Below are positions 16,501 through 26,010 of a stretch of DNA of 49,845 bases, piece after piece. The stretch comes from an uncultured Mycoplasmatota bacterium (lineage in GTDB: Bacteria > Bacillota_I > Bacilli_A > RF39 > UBA660), in the NCBI GenBank assembly GCA_900546275.1, contig URCH01000007.1, positions 1 through 49,845 on the forward strand, in the 5' to 3' direction. Made by a program: the position numbers and the translations under genes. The notes below the pieces were generated by a model. That model saw only the letters and a list, made by a program, of their open reading frames with translations, had not been told where the DNA came from and searched no databases. Every line of letters begins with the position of its first letter. Within the stretch, counting starts at the first letter, position 1.

Positions 16501-17505
16501 ACTTATTTCCATCAAATATGAAGCTGTTCTTACCATTTGACATGTGTATCCATATTCATTATCGTACCAAGCAACAACTTGAACTTGATATGTATCTTCA
16601 TCTATTTTATTAACCATTGTTTGAGTAGCATCAAACAAAGAACCATAAGAAATACCAATTATATCAGATGAAACAATTGGTTCATCTATATATCCATAAG
16701 AATCATTTGATACTGATTTCATATATTCATTTATAGATTCTTTTGTTATATTTTTTCCTTCAACAACTGCAACCAAAATTGTTGTTGAACCTGTTGGAAC
16801 AGGAACTCTTTGAGCTGAACCAATAAGTTTTCCTTTAAGTTCTGGTATTACAAGTCCAATTGCTTTAGCAGCACCTGTTGAATTTGGAACTATATTTATT
16901 GCACCAGCTCTGGCTCTTCTTAAATCTTCTTTTCTATGAGGACCATCTAAAATCATTTGATCCCCAGTATATGCATGAACAGTTGTCATAATTCCACTTT
17001 TAATTTTTGCATAATTATTTAATGCATTTGCCATAGGAGCTAAACAATTTGTTGTACATGAAGCAGCACTTACTATTTTATCATCTTTAGATAAGATTTT
17101 TTCATTTACACTATATACTATTGTTTTTAAATCTTCCCCTGCTGGAGCAGAAATTATAACTTTTTTAGCTCCTGCATTTATATGTGCCATAGATTTTTCT
17201 TTTGAATTATAAAATCCTGTACATTCCATAACCACATCTATATCTAAATTTTTCCATGGTAGTTTAGATGCATCTTGTTCTTTATATATTGTTATTTTTT
17301 TATCGTCAACAATTATTGAGCTTTCATCACTTTCAATTTTATGATCATATTTTTTTTGAACTGAGTCATATTTAAGTAAATGAGCAAGCATTTTTGGACT
17401 AGTTAAATCATTGATTGCAACTACTTCAAATTCACCATTATCAAACATTTCTCTAAATACTAATCTTCCAATTCTACCAAATCCATTAATTGCAATTCTT
17501 TTCAT
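16495..17505 (-). CDS. gap: Glyceraldehyde-3-phosphate dehydrogenase, type I
   Basis: This is an NAD-dependent glycolytic enzyme. The start at 17505 (MKRIAINGFGRIGR) has SD AGAGGA directly upstream; the open frame reaches back into the neighbouring gene but that part has no family similarity. Seen: the Rossmann GFGRIGR, the INDL NAD-pocket segment, the catalytic Cys in SAASCTTNCLAP, HAYTGDQ, RRARAGAINIVPNSTGAAKA and WYDNEYGYTCQMV at the C-terminus. The length, 336 residues, is typical. The SD lies in the 13-nt gap after the nucleoside kinase gene, so the two are probably cotranscribed. Confidence 0.97.
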   Translation of the reverse strand: MKRIAINGFGRIGRLVFREMFDNGEFEVVAINDLTSPKMLAHLLKYDSVQKKYDHKIESDESSIIVDDKKITIYKEQDASKLPWKNLDIDVVMECTGFYNSKEKSMAHINAGAKKVIISAPAGEDLKTIVYSVNEKILSKDDKIVSAASCTTNCLAPMANALNNYAKIKSGIMTTVHAYTGDQMILDGPHRKEDLRRARAGAINIVPNSTGAAKAIGLVIPELKGKLIGSAQRVPVPTGSTTILVAVVEGKNITKESINEYMKSVSNDSYGYIDEPIVSSDIIGISYGSLFDATQTMVNKIDEDTYQVQVVAWYDNEYGYTCQMVRTASYLMEISD

Positions 17506-17518
17506 ATTTTCCTCTTTT

Positions 17519-19183
17519 CTATTTTCTTTCAAATCCACTTCCACCAATAAACTCTCTTAATATTGAATCTTTTGGTACTTCATCACTAGGTATAGGTAAG
17601 AAATTTCTTAAGAAATTAATTAATCTTATTGCCTCTGGATACATTTCATCATTTTCTTCTACTGAAAATAATAACGGTTCTGCATATGTTTTTAAAACAC
17701 CTAATTCATAAAGAAGAGCAGAATTTATTACTGCGTCAACATCGTGTTGATATGGGAAGATATATTTTTCTTCTCCTTCTCTAATTTTTTTCCACATTCT
17801 TAATGTATCTGCTGCATTATAACCTCTTGTCTTGTTATCCCTAACAATTCTTCTAAGTCTTCTCGTATCACTAGTATGTATTCTGTTATGATTATCAATA
17901 TTTAATTGAGTGAATGGTCCAATAAATATTTTAAATTTATTTATTCTATCAACTGCCATTGTAAGTTCATCATTAATAGCATGCAATCCTTCTATAACTA
18001 CAATATCATCTTTTTCTAGTTTTAAATATTTTTTATTGTATTCCCTTTTTCCTGTAACAAAATTATAGTCAGGAATTTGAACTTTTTCACCATCTAAAAG
18101 TTTTGCTAAATGTCTATTAAATAAATTTAAATCAATCGCTTTTATACTTTCAAAATCATATTCACCAAATTCATCCAATGGAGTATCTTCTTTATTTAAA
18201 AAATAATCATCTACAGAAATTGTATGAGTTTTTAGTCCTTTACTTTGTAAATAAATTTCTAATTTTTTTGCTGTAGTAGTTTTTCCACTAGAAGAAGGAC
18301 CTGCAAGTAATACAAATTTTATATTGTTTCTTCTTTGATATATTTGTTCTGCAATCATAGAAAGTTGACTTTCAAAATGAGTTTCAGATAAACGAATAAT
18401 ATCATTATATTTTCCCATTGAAACAACTTCATTTAAATCAGCTGCATTTGATATATCAACTGTTTTTCCCCACTTAGTATAATCTGCAAATGTACTTGCT
18501 ATTAATGGTCTATGAACATAATCAAGAGTACACTCTGGATTATATATGTTTGGCCAACTTAAAACAAATCCATCTTTTTTAATATAAGTTAATTTAAAAC
18601 TATCAATTGCATCGGTACTATACGCCATATCACTAAAATAATAATCATATACATCATCAAGTCTATAAAGATTTACATATGTATTGCTTATATATTTTAA
18701 AACTTTTACTTTGTCATATTGTTTTTTCTTTTTAAAGAATGTAATAGCATCTAATCTATCAACACTAACTTTCGTATATATTAAATGTTCCTTATGAATT
18801 TCTTTCATTTTGTTTTCTAAAGTTTTTAATTCAGTTTTACTTATTTCTAAATTTTCAAGTTCGCAATAAACACCTTTATCAATTGAATTTTGAATTATTA
18901 CCTCTGCATCTGGATATAGTTTTTTAAGTGCTACTGTCATTAAAAATTGAACACTACAAGCATATATACCATTTCCAGTATTACTACTTCTATCATAAAA
19001 ATCAATATCACATTTTTTTGTTAATTTAGCATTTAACTCAGTTAAATGATTATCTACTTTAGCAACTAATATTGGATAGTTAAAATATTTTTGAAAACTA
19101 TGACTTATTTCATAAAAAGTAGTTCCTTCTAAGAATTCTTTAGTTTCCAAATCTCTAAAATTAACTTTAATATATTTTTCCAT
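17519..19183 (-). CDS. Nucleoside (uridine) kinase with ThrRS-like N-terminal domain
   Basis: The 554-residue protein combines an N-terminal TGS-like and threonyl-tRNA-synthetase second-domain-like region (about 1-230) with a phosphoribulokinase/uridine-kinase domain from about 285: Walker A AGPSSSGKTTTAKKL, then VDDYFLNKEDTPLDE, and a DIVVIEGLHAIND Walker B region. This architecture is widespread in Bacillota, Thermotoga and others as a putative uridine kinase. It has no synthetase catalytic domain. SD AGAGGG precedes the ATG, and gap follows after 13 nt. Its promoter overlaps that of divergent clpP. Nucleoside phosphorylation is the family prediction; the substrate is not proven here. Confidence 0.88.
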   Translation of the reverse strand: MEKYIKVNFRDLETKEFLEGTTFYEISHSFQKYFNYPILVAKVDNHLTELNAKLTKKCDIDFYDRSSNTGNGIYACSVQFLMTVALKKLYPDAEVIIQNSIDKGVYCELENLEISKTELKTLENKMKEIHKEHLIYTKVSVDRLDAITFFKKKKQYDKVKVLKYISNTYVNLYRLDDVYDYYFSDMAYSTDAIDSFKLTYIKKDGFVLSWPNIYNPECTLDYVHRPLIASTFADYTKWGKTVDISNAADLNEVVSMGKYNDIIRLSETHFESQLSMIAEQIYQRRNNIKFVLLAGPSSSGKTTTAKKLEIYLQSKGLKTHTISVDDYFLNKEDTPLDEFGEYDFESIKAIDLNLFNRHLAKLLDGEKVQIPDYNFVTGKREYNKKYLKLEKDDIVVIEGLHAINDELTMAVDRINKFKIFIGPFTQLNIDNHNRIHTSDTRRLRRIVRDNKTRGYNAADTLRMWKKIREGEEKYIFPYQHDVDAVINSALLYELGVLKTYAEPLLFSVEENDEMYPEAIRLINFLRNFLPIPSDEVPKDSILREFIGGSGFERK

Positions 19184-19211
19184 ATTATCCCTCTTATTCT
19201 ATCCTTACTTA

Positions 19212-19262
19212 ATTTTATCAAAAAAAAAACTTTTTGTCACATTATTTGATGAATATTTTATA
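19212..19262. promoter_or_regulatory. Overlapping divergent promoters for the nucleoside kinase and clpP
   Basis: Minus strand: GTGACA (19240-19235), 17 nt, TAAAAT (19217-19212). Plus strand: TTGTCA (19234-19239), 17 nt, TTTATA (19257-19262). The two -35 hexamers occupy the same bases on opposite strands, so only one polymerase could bind at a time. This is inferred from sequence matches. Confidence 0.5.
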
Positions 19263-19299
19263 CTTTTATCAACTATCATATAAAAGGAGAGTGATAATA

Positions 19300-19866
19300 A
19301 TGCTTATACCAACAGTAATTGAAAGATCAAATAATACAGAAAGGGCTTTTGATATTTATTCGAGACTACTTAAAGATAGAATTATAATTATAAGTGATGA
19401 AATAAATGATAATAACGCAAATATTGTAGTTGCGCAATTATTATACTTAGATTCAATAAATCATGATGACATTAGTTTATATATTAATTCACCAGGTGGA
19501 TCTATCACAGCAGGAATGGCAATTTACGATACTATGAATTTTATTAAAAGCGACGTTTCTACAATATGCATTGGAATGTGCGCTAGTATGGCTGCTTTTT
19601 TGCTTTCAAGTGGAAAAAAAGGAAAAAGATTTGCACTTCCTAATAGTGAAGTTATGATCCATCAACCATTAGGTGGAGCTCAAGGTCAGGCAACCGAAAT
19701 AAAAATAGCGGCTGAAAGAATCATTAAACTAAAAAACAAATTAAATGAATTACTTTCTAAACAAACAGGGAAGGATATAAAAACAATCGAACAAGATACA
19801 GAAAGAGATCATTTTTTAAGTGCTGATGAAGCTTTAGAATATGGATTAATAGATAAAGTTTTATAA
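19300..19866 (+). CDS. clpP: ATP-dependent Clp protease proteolytic subunit
   Basis: ClpP forms the tetradecameric serine-protease chamber that degrades proteins fed by Clp ATPases. The start at 19300 (MLIPTVIERS) has AAGGAG 9-10 nt upstream; a longer frame to 19234 runs through the promoter. The catalytic triad is visible: Ser96 in IGMCASMAAF, His121 in VMIHQP, Asp170 in TERDHF. The length of 188 and the oligomer sensor QPLGGAQGQATEI are typical. A small unknown gene follows 52 nt later and probably shares the transcript. No CtsR box was recognised. Confidence 0.96.
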   Translation: MLIPTVIERSNNTERAFDIYSRLLKDRIIIISDEINDNNANIVVAQLLYLDSINHDDISLYINSPGGSITAGMAIYDTMNFIKSDVSTICIGMCASMAAFLLSSGKKGKRFALPNSEVMIHQPLGGAQGQATEIKIAAERIIKLKNKLNELLSKQTGKDIKTIEQDTERDHFLSADEALEYGLIDKVL

Positions 19867-19918
19867 ATTTGCAAATTTTAAATTATTTATATATAATACA
19901 TGCCTAAAGGAGTATTAT

Positions 19919-20359
19919 ATGTTGTGGTATAAATTAGTTGACGTAGAGTTAAATAAAACTAAGAAATTGTTTGATGAAATTGATTTACTAGAACAAGAAT
20001 TAGAAACCGATGTAAATTTATTCAAGAATTTACTAAATGAAGATTTAAATAATAATAAATTAAAATTATTAATTCAAAAAATTTGTATTAAAAAATGTAT
20101 ACAAAACTCTGAAATTTCTATATCTTATATATGTCAAAATAAGAATTATGACTTTATTTCAAAATTAAGTAAAAAAATAGAATTTTTAAAACTTAGAAAT
20201 CTAAAAGTAAAAAAAATTATTTATGATGAAAAATATTTTGGAAAATTAAGTTATGGCGTGTTAAATCGTCTTATTTCTACACTTGCAACAGAAGAAAAAA
20301 TCAAAGAAATTACTTCAAATAACAAAATACTTACAAAAAACTATTATATGAAAAAATGA
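19919..20359 (+). CDS. Hypothetical protein downstream of clpP
   Basis: A 146-residue Lys/Leu/Ile-rich, largely helical protein starts 7 nt after AAAGGAG. The first 60 residues look like paired amphipathic helices. There is no signal peptide, membrane span or known domain. The stop codon TGA lies in the stem of a terminator shared with the convergent SASP gene. It is probably cotranscribed with clpP. The function is unknown. Confidence 0.65.
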   Translation: MLWYKLVDVELNKTKKLFDEIDLLEQELETDVNLFKNLLNEDLNNNKLKLLIQKICIKKCIQNSEISISYICQNKNYDFISKLSKKIEFLKLRNLKVKKIIYDEKYFGKLSYGVLNRLISTLATEEKIKEITSNNKILTKNYYMKK

Positions 20360-20381
20360 AATTTTAAAATTTCATTTTTTT
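20351..20381. terminator. Bidirectional terminator between convergent genes
   Basis: An 11-bp palindrome AATGAAATTTT/AAAATTTCATT has T-runs on both strands. It ends the plus-strand gene at 20359 and the minus-strand SASP gene at 20385. Confidence 0.85.
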
Positions 20382-20384
20382 GTT

Positions 20385-20573
20385 TTATTTATTTGTACTA
20401 GTATAATATTGTTTCCCAAGTTCTACTAATTTTTTTGTCATATATCCACCAACAGTACCATTTAATCTACTAGTAGTATCTGCACCTAACTTTATGCCAA
20501 GTTCATTTGCTATTTCGTATTTTAAATTTTCTATTGCTTGTTTGCTTCCTGGTACAATTAATTTATTCATCAT
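20385..20573 (-). CDS. Small acid-soluble spore protein, alpha/beta type
   Basis: Alpha/beta SASPs coat and protect DNA in dormant spores and are later cut by GPR. The 62-residue protein shows the family core KQAIENLKYEIANELGIKLG, with the GPR-type site E-I-A-N-E, and the GTVGGYMTKKLVELG helix. SD GAGGTGAT precedes two adjacent ATGs (20573 and 20570); either could be the start. It is a paralogue of the SASP at 20809. Expression in the forespore by sigma-G is expected from family knowledge; I could not fix the promoter. Confidence 0.93.
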   Translation of the reverse strand: MMNKLIVPGSKQAIENLKYEIANELGIKLGADTTSRLNGTVGGYMTKKLVELGKQYYTSTNK

Positions 20574-20774
20574 TAATCACCTCTATTATTATTGTTTACC
20601 TTTTTCATAATTTTAGTAAGCCAACTATTACCAACTTATATATAATAATAGAAATACAAAATACTAATTTATGTCACTAATAAAAGAAGATTTTATGTCT
20701 AAAATAATAAAGAAGATTCATTTATATATTTAATTATTTGTCCAATTTTCATTATTTTTTTGACTCTTCATTAT

Positions 20775-20800
20775 AAAAAAAGACAGTTATTTCAACTGTC
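20775..20800 (-). terminator. Terminator of the second SASP gene
   Basis: GACAGTT-GAAAT-AACTGTC on the minus strand is followed by seven T, just after the stop codon. Confidence 0.88.
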
Positions 20801-20808
20801 CAATTTCA

Positions 20809-21015
20809 TTATTTAGCTTGGTAATTTGAACCACCTAAGTGTTGTTCACCCATTTGAACTAATCTCTTAGTGATTTCACCACCAACTGATCCATTAGCTC
20901 TTGAAGTAGCATCAGGTCCTAAGTTAACACCTAATTCGCTAGCTATTTCATATTTCATTCTATCGATAGCTTGTTTAGCTCCTGGAACTACAAATTTATT
21001 AGTTGATTTATTCAT
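20809..21015 (-). CDS. Small acid-soluble spore protein, alpha/beta type
   Basis: The 68-residue SASP begins MNKSTNKFVVPGAKQAIDRM; the start at 21015 is chosen because AGGAGGTGA lies 5 nt upstream, whereas the open frame extends 54 nt further without an SD. It carries the GPR cleavage region E-I-A-S-E-L-G-V and the DATSRANGSVGGEITKRLVQ DNA-binding helix region. About half its residues match the neighbouring SASP, so the two are tandem paralogues separated by 235 nt of AT-rich DNA. A 7-bp inverted repeat lies just upstream of its SD. Confidence 0.95.
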   Translation of the reverse strand: MNKSTNKFVVPGAKQAIDRMKYEIASELGVNLGPDATSRANGSVGGEITKRLVQMGEQHLGGSNYQAK

Positions 21016-21028
21016 GGTTTTCACCTCC

Positions 21029-21051
21029 TGTACACTAATATCTTGTGTACA
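21029..21051. repeat. 7-bp inverted repeat in the SASP upstream region
   Basis: TGTACAC and GTGTACA are separated by 9 nt, ending 1-2 nt before the SD of the SASP gene at 21015. It could be an operator or a 5'-UTR hairpin. A GTATG sequence lies further upstream (possible sigma-G -35), but the spacing to the -10-like GATATTA is longer than usual. Confidence 0.45.
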
Positions 21052-21092
21052 AGTTGTAATTTCATACATTTTTTTTATTGGTAATTTTTGGT

Positions 21093-22265
21093 TTATAATA
21101 AATCATTTTTAACTTTATTTAAATTTATAACTTGAATATTGTTAATAGTTTCATTTATTAATTCTTCATAATTAAAAGTTTTTTCTATTTCAACACATTT
21201 ATCTAGTTCAGGATTTATTACTGGATGTTTTGGTAAAAAGATTGTACAACAATCTTCATAAGGTAATATGCTTGTTTGATAAGTATTTATTTTATTTGCA
21301 ATATCAATAATTTCTAACTTATCCATACATGCAACTGGGCGTATTATAGGTTTATTTGTAACACTATTTATTACTACCATGCTTGTTAATGTTTGACTTG
21401 CAACCTGACCTATACTTTCACCATTTATTATAACTTTGCATTTGATTTTTTTTGAGTATCTATCTGCTATTCTATACATCATTCTTCTCATAATGGTTAT
21501 AATATAACTATCAGGTGCATTTTTATAAATTGTTTCTTGTATATTTGTAAATGGAACTACATGAACTTTAATATTTAATGAGTATTCATTTAAAATTGAA
21601 GCAAGTTTTAAAACTTTTTCTCTAGCTTCCAAACTAGTGTGTGGTAATGATTCAAAATATAAACATTCTAGATCAACACCTCTTTTTAAAGATAAATATC
21701 CAGCAACTGGACTATCTATACCACCACTTAGCATAAGTAATCCTTTTCCCTGTATTCCAACTGGATAACCACCAAGTCCTGAAATAACATCAACATATAT
21801 ATAAGTAGCTTCTCCTCTAATTTCAACGTTTACTAAAATATCTGGATTATGAACATCTACTTTACAAGATATGTTTTTAAGTACGAATCCACCTACCTTC
21901 GAACTTACTTCTAATGAATTTAGTGAGAATTTTTTATTTGAACGCTTTGTTTCTATTTTAAATGAATTAAAATTTTTATTTTTTAATATTTCCACTACTT
22001 TATTTTGAATATCTTCTATATTATTATTTACGCTTTCACATATTGCTATACTATGTATACCAAAAACTTTTAGTAGTTTTTCTAAACACACATTTAAATC
22101 TTTTTCTTCTACTTTTATATACATGCATGATAAATTTTGTTCAAGTTTATAATTTATTCCATATAATATTTTTTCAATATTTTTACAAAGCATTTTAATA
22201 AATACTTTTCTATTTCCTTTTTTTGTTGTTAATTCACCATATTTTATTAATAATAATTTTTCCAT
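21093..22265 (-). CDS. thiI: tRNA 4-thiouridine synthase (tRNA sulfurtransferase)
   Basis: ThiI adenylates U8 of tRNA and transfers sulfur to make 4-thiouridine. The 390-residue protein has an N-terminal ferredoxin-like/THUMP region (about 1-165), the PP-loop MLSGGIDSPVAGYL near 178-191, MRRMMYRIAD, GESIGQVASQT, and the C-terminal YEDCCTIFLPKHP block. It lacks the rhodanese extension of the E. coli enzyme, as Bacillus ThiI does, so sulfur must come from a dedicated desulfurase not present in this window. SD AAGAGGTG precedes the ATG. Confidence 0.95.
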   Translation of the reverse strand: MEKLLLIKYGELTTKKGNRKVFIKMLCKNIEKILYGINYKLEQNLSCMYIKVEEKDLNVCLEKLLKVFGIHSIAICESVNNNIEDIQNKVVEILKNKNFNSFKIETKRSNKKFSLNSLEVSSKVGGFVLKNISCKVDVHNPDILVNVEIRGEATYIYVDVISGLGGYPVGIQGKGLLMLSGGIDSPVAGYLSLKRGVDLECLYFESLPHTSLEAREKVLKLASILNEYSLNIKVHVVPFTNIQETIYKNAPDSYIITIMRRMMYRIADRYSKKIKCKVIINGESIGQVASQTLTSMVVINSVTNKPIIRPVACMDKLEIIDIANKINTYQTSILPYEDCCTIFLPKHPVINPELDKCVEIEKTFNYEELINETINNIQVINLNKVKNDLL

Positions 22266-22287
22266 AAAACACCTCTTTTTATATAAA

Positions 22288-22316
22288 AGAATAACAAATT
22301 TTTATACTTTAATCAA
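22288..22316 (-). promoter_or_regulatory. Promoter of thiI
   Basis: TTGATT (22316-22311) and TATTCT (22293-22288) are 17 nt apart on the minus strand, about 22 nt before the thiI start. Confidence 0.5.
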
Positions 22317-22333
22317 TTATTTTTATGGAAATT

Positions 22334-22364
22334 AAAAAAGATTTAGTAAAAATCACTAAATCTT
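22334..22364 (-). terminator. Terminator of the 1198-residue protease gene
   Basis: AAGATTTAGT pairs with ACTAAATCTT (10 bp, 7-nt loop), followed by T on the minus strand. Confidence 0.85.
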
Positions 22365-22382
22365 TTAACATAACAATATAAA

Positions 22383-25300
22383 TTAAGAAATATATTGTTC
22401 TAATTTTGATTTAATATCATTTGGCAAATACCATCCGGTCGTATTTACACCAGTATTTTTATCAATATATAAAAAGTAATATGTCATAACTGTATCTGCA
22501 AAGAATTCACTAAGATTATTATAACTATACTTTCTCATTGGTCTTTCTGATTCTGGTTTTGATTTATATTTAGTATATAAATTAGAAAAACTTTCTTCTA
22601 TTGATTTATTATTTTTTAAACTATATATGCTATTCCATCTATGAGCTAGTTCGTGAATTATTAAAGAATATGCACCGGTCTCATAGTATTTAATTGCAAG
22701 TAATCTATGTGAACTATATCCATAATTCAAGCCATCATGCTCTTTATATTTGGAAAAGCCTTTATTAAATGTGTTTGGTTTGTAAATCGTGATTTTCATA
22801 TTGCCACTAAATAAGTATGGTGCTTTACTACTTAAGGTATCAAAAAATTTCTTATAGTTAGTAGCATTACAACCTTTTTCAAAATCAATAATTATTTTTC
22901 CTTGGTTATTTTTGTATTCTAGTCTAGTTCCTACATTATTAAAAATACTATTTTTAAAACCATCAGAATTATAAAAAGATACATACAATGTAGTATTTTG
23001 ATTAAAATCATAACTTTGGCCAATAATATAGCTTACATACGTATCTGGATTAGACTTTTTAGAAACAAATCCAGAAGTTGATAGTCCTTTAACATCCACA
23101 AATGGTATTTTAATTTTACAACTTCCTGTATTATAAACAGTACAAGACTTTGATTTACTTGGGTATTCAATATAATCAAAATCCTTATATTGATATGATG
23201 ATTGATCATTTTTGGCAAAAGTTACAGTTATATTTTTCTTAGTTATTGCATAATATGTTTTTCCTGCTGACAATGTTTTTGCAGTTGATCCAGTTGTTGC
23301 ACTTGCACTTGTACTAAACCCTAAAATTGTCCAACCACTTCTTGTTATCGTTGGAACAGTTACATTACATGTTTTAACTGTGTTATATATGTTACAAGAT
23401 AAACTACTGCTTGACACACTTGCTCCATTTCCTTTAAATGTGGCTGTTAATTTTTTGCTTGTTATTGCATATATTGTTTTATTTTTATCTAAAGTTACAC
23501 TTGCACTTGTTTTATATTCTGATGAAGTAGCATTCGCATTTGAATTAAATCCAATTATACTATAACCACTTCTCGTTATCGTTGGGGTTGTTACATTACA
23601 AGTCTTACCATTATTATATACATTACATATTACACTTGATTTTGATACTGTTGCTCCATTTCCATTTACTGTTAATGTTAACTTTTTATTTGTTATTGCA
23701 TATATTGTTTTATCTTTATCTAAAGTTACACTTGTATTTGTTTTATATTCTGATGAAGTAGCATTTGCATTTGAGTTAAATCCAATTATACTATAACCAC
23801 TTCTTGTTATTGTTGGAGTTGTTACTTTACAAGTCTTACCATTATTATATACATTACATGTTACACTTGATTTCGATACTGTTGCTCCATTTCCATTCAC
23901 TGTTAATGTTAACTTTTTACTCGTTATTGCATAATATGTTTTACCTGCTGGCAATGTTTTTGATGTTGAGCCTGTCGTCGCACTTGCACTTGTACTAAAC
24001 CCTAAAATTGTCCAACCACTTCTTGTTATCGTTGGGACAGTTACATTACAAGTTTTAGCTGTATTATATATGTTACAAGATGAACTACTACTTGACACAC
24101 TTGCTCCATTTCCTTTAAATGTGGCTGTTAATTTTTTACTTGTTATTGCATATATTGTTTTATTTTTATCTATACTTGCACTTGAATTTACTTTATATTC
24201 TGGCGATGTTGCGTTCGCATTTGAATTAAATCCAATTATACTATAACCATTTCTTGTTATTGTTGGTGTTGTAATTGTACATGTTTTATTATTGTTATAT
24301 AAATTACATGATAAACTTGTCTTTGATACTGTTGCTCCATTTCCATCAAATGCTGCCGTTAGTTTTTTACTTGTTATTGCATATATTGTTTTATCTTTAT
24401 CTATATTTAGATTTGAACTAACTTTATATTCTGCTGTAGTAGCGTTTGCATTTGAATTAAATCCAATTATACTATAACCACTTCTTGTTATCGTTGGAGT
24501 TGTAATTTTACAACTTGTATTTTTATTATATATATAACATTTCTTCTCATTATCTTTTACTGTTGCTCCATTTCCATTTATTGTTAATATGATTTTTTTT
24601 GCTGTAATTGCATATAATATTTTATTTTCAGTAACAGATATTTCTTGTCCAACTGTATATTGAGGAGTTGTCGCATTTGCATTCTCAGAATATCCTATAA
24701 TTATACCATTATCCCTTTTTATTTCAGGTAATTTTATCTTACATGATAATCCTGTCGTACTACATGATAATTCACTTTTTGATACGCTTGCCCCATTTCC
24801 ATTAAAAGTTACTTTATATATATATGTTTCTTTTTTTATTTCCTTTTTAAAATAACTTTCAGGTATAGTTATGCTTGCTTTAACAGATTCATTCCCTGCT
24901 TTATCTTTTACCTTTACTGTATAAGTCCCAGCTTTTGTTGCTTCATATGTTGAATTATTTGTATACCCTGATTCATTCCAATTATACTTATCTATACCAG
25001 ATAAATCATCTTTAGCGTTCGCAAATAATATTATCTTACTTTCTTGTTTTTCTTTTTCCTCTATGTTAACCGTAGGAGCAACTGTATCTATATTATCTAT
25101 CTCTATTTCCTTGGGATCAGTTGTATTTCCATCATCATCCTTAATAACTACATTTACATCTTCATTTTCATCTGTTGTATACTTATTATCATCTTGCCAT
25201 GTATTTCCACCATCAAATGAATATTTTAATTTTTTGTTTTTATCTGAATTTGCTTTTACTACTATTGTTGTATTTTTATTAGAATAATCTGTTTTCTCAA

Positions 25301-25979
25301 ATTCAATGGAATCAATTTTTATTGGTCCAGTTTCAGTTTTTTTAGTTATATGTATTGTATATTTATATTTTTTTCCTTTTTGAGAAGTATATTCAATAAC
25401 ATGATCTAAACTTGTTTTATTACCTAAATTAACGATTTCATTACAACCTGTCACATTATCTAATTTATTACATTTAATTTGTACTTTTTTTGTATCTATT
25501 TCTAAGTTATATTCAAATTTATTTTTATCAAATGGTTTATCAAAATCAAAACCTACAGCTTTTATATTTACAGAATCTGTTAGTACGGCAATTTCTTCTT
25601 CATTTGCTTTTTTTTGCTCTATTATTTTTATAACTAAATTTGTAATAACAATACCGACTGCAATAAATAAAAGAAACCCAACTATAGCATAAATTATCGA
25701 TTTATTAAAGCCCCTTTTTTTATTATTATTTTGATTATACTCAATATTAGTAGTATCACTATAATCATAATTTTGATTATTGTTTAAACTATTTTGAATA
25801 GCAGATTGGTTATAATTATCATTTATAATATTTTCGTTTATATTCTGGCATGATTCAGTATTTTTTTGAGCCACAGAATCTGTATTTTGGGTACCAGAGA
25901 TATTCAAAAAATCATTTGAACTACTATTTTTTTTATCAAACAAATCATCGACTGGATTAAAATTGTCATCATATTTCAT
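22383..25979 (-). CDS. Large surface metalloprotease with cadherin-like, Ig-like and seven-plus-one InlB-type repeats
   Basis: The 1198-residue type II membrane protein has an Asn-rich cytoplasmic head (1-93, beginning MKYDDNFNPVDDLFDKKNSS), one membrane helix (about 94-119), a cadherin-like beta-sandwich with a Cys pair, an Ig-like triple (DTVAPTVNIEE), then repeats of about 72-77 residues of the form xxFxGNGAxV...C...C...PxITRxGxxIxGFxxxxxA...YAITxKK. Seven are clear and one is degenerate; they resemble Listeria-Bacteroides InlB B-repeats (PF09479). The C-terminal domain has HELAHRW at 1109 and SEFFAD at 1157-1162, the HExxH...E pattern of M34/lethal-factor-like gluzincins. It should sit on the outer face of the membrane. 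The substrate is unknown. A paralogue lies directly upstream. Confidence 0.85.
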   Translation of the reverse strand: MKYDDNFNPVDDLFDKKNSSSNDFLNISGTQNTDSVAQKNTESCQNINENIINDNYNQSAIQNSLNNNQNYDYSDTTNIEYNQNNNKKRGFNKSIIYAIVGFLLFIAVGIVITNLVIKIIEQKKANEEEIAVLTDSVNIKAVGFDFDKPFDKNKFEYNLEIDTKKVQIKCNKLDNVTGCNEIVNLGNKTSLDHVIEYTSQKGKKYKYTIHITKKTETGPIKIDSIEFEKTDYSNKNTTIVVKANSDKNKKLKYSFDGGNTWQDDNKYTTDENEDVNVVIKDDDGNTTDPKEIEIDNIDTVAPTVNIEEKEKQESKIILFANAKDDLSGIDKYNWNESGYTNNSTYEATKAGTYTVKVKDKAGNESVKASITIPESYFKKEIKKETYIYKVTFNGNGASVSKSELSCSTTGLSCKIKLPEIKRDNGIIIGYSENANATTPQYTVGQEISVTENKILYAITAKKIILTINGNGATVKDNEKKCYIYNKNTSCKITTPTITRSGYSIIGFNSNANATTAEYKVSSNLNIDKDKTIYAITSKKLTAAFDGNGATVSKTSLSCNLYNNNKTCTITTPTITRNGYSIIGFNSNANATSPEYKVNSSASIDKNKTIYAITSKKLTATFKGNGASVSSSSSSCNIYNTAKTCNVTVPTITRSGWTILGFSTSASATTGSTSKTLPAGKTYYAITSKKLTLTVNGNGATVSKSSVTCNVYNNGKTCKVTTPTITRSGYSIIGFNSNANATSSEYKTNTSVTLDKDKTIYAITNKKLTLTVNGNGATVSKSSVICNVYNNGKTCNVTTPTITRSGYSIIGFNSNANATSSEYKTSASVTLDKNKTIYAITSKKLTATFKGNGASVSSSSLSCNIYNTVKTCNVTVPTITRSGWTILGFSTSASATTGSTAKTLSAGKTYYAITKKNITVTFAKNDQSSYQYKDFDYIEYPSKSKSCTVYNTGSCKIKIPFVDVKGLSTSGFVSKKSNPDTYVSYIIGQSYDFNQNTTLYVSFYNSDGFKNSIFNNVGTRLEYKNNQGKIIIDFEKGCNATNYKKFFDTLSSKAPYLFSGNMKITIYKPNTFNKGFSKYKEHDGLNYGYSSHRLLAIKYYETGAYSLIIHELAHRWNSIYSLKNNKSIEESFSNLYTKYKSKPESERPMRKYSYNNLSEFFADTVMTYYFLYIDKNTGVNTTGWYLPNDIKSKLEQYIS

Positions 25980-26010
25980 TATTAAATACCTCCTAGTTTA
26001 ACTATACAAA

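Noticed and set aside
20574..20774. Sigma-G promoter for the first SASP gene
   Set aside because: No convincing -35/-10 pair; the 200 bp are AT-rich and I see nothing else in them.
23033..23218. Short minus-strand and plus-strand frames within the two large protease genes
   Set aside because: They recur in register with the protein repeats on both genes, have no SDs, and arise from repeat composition.
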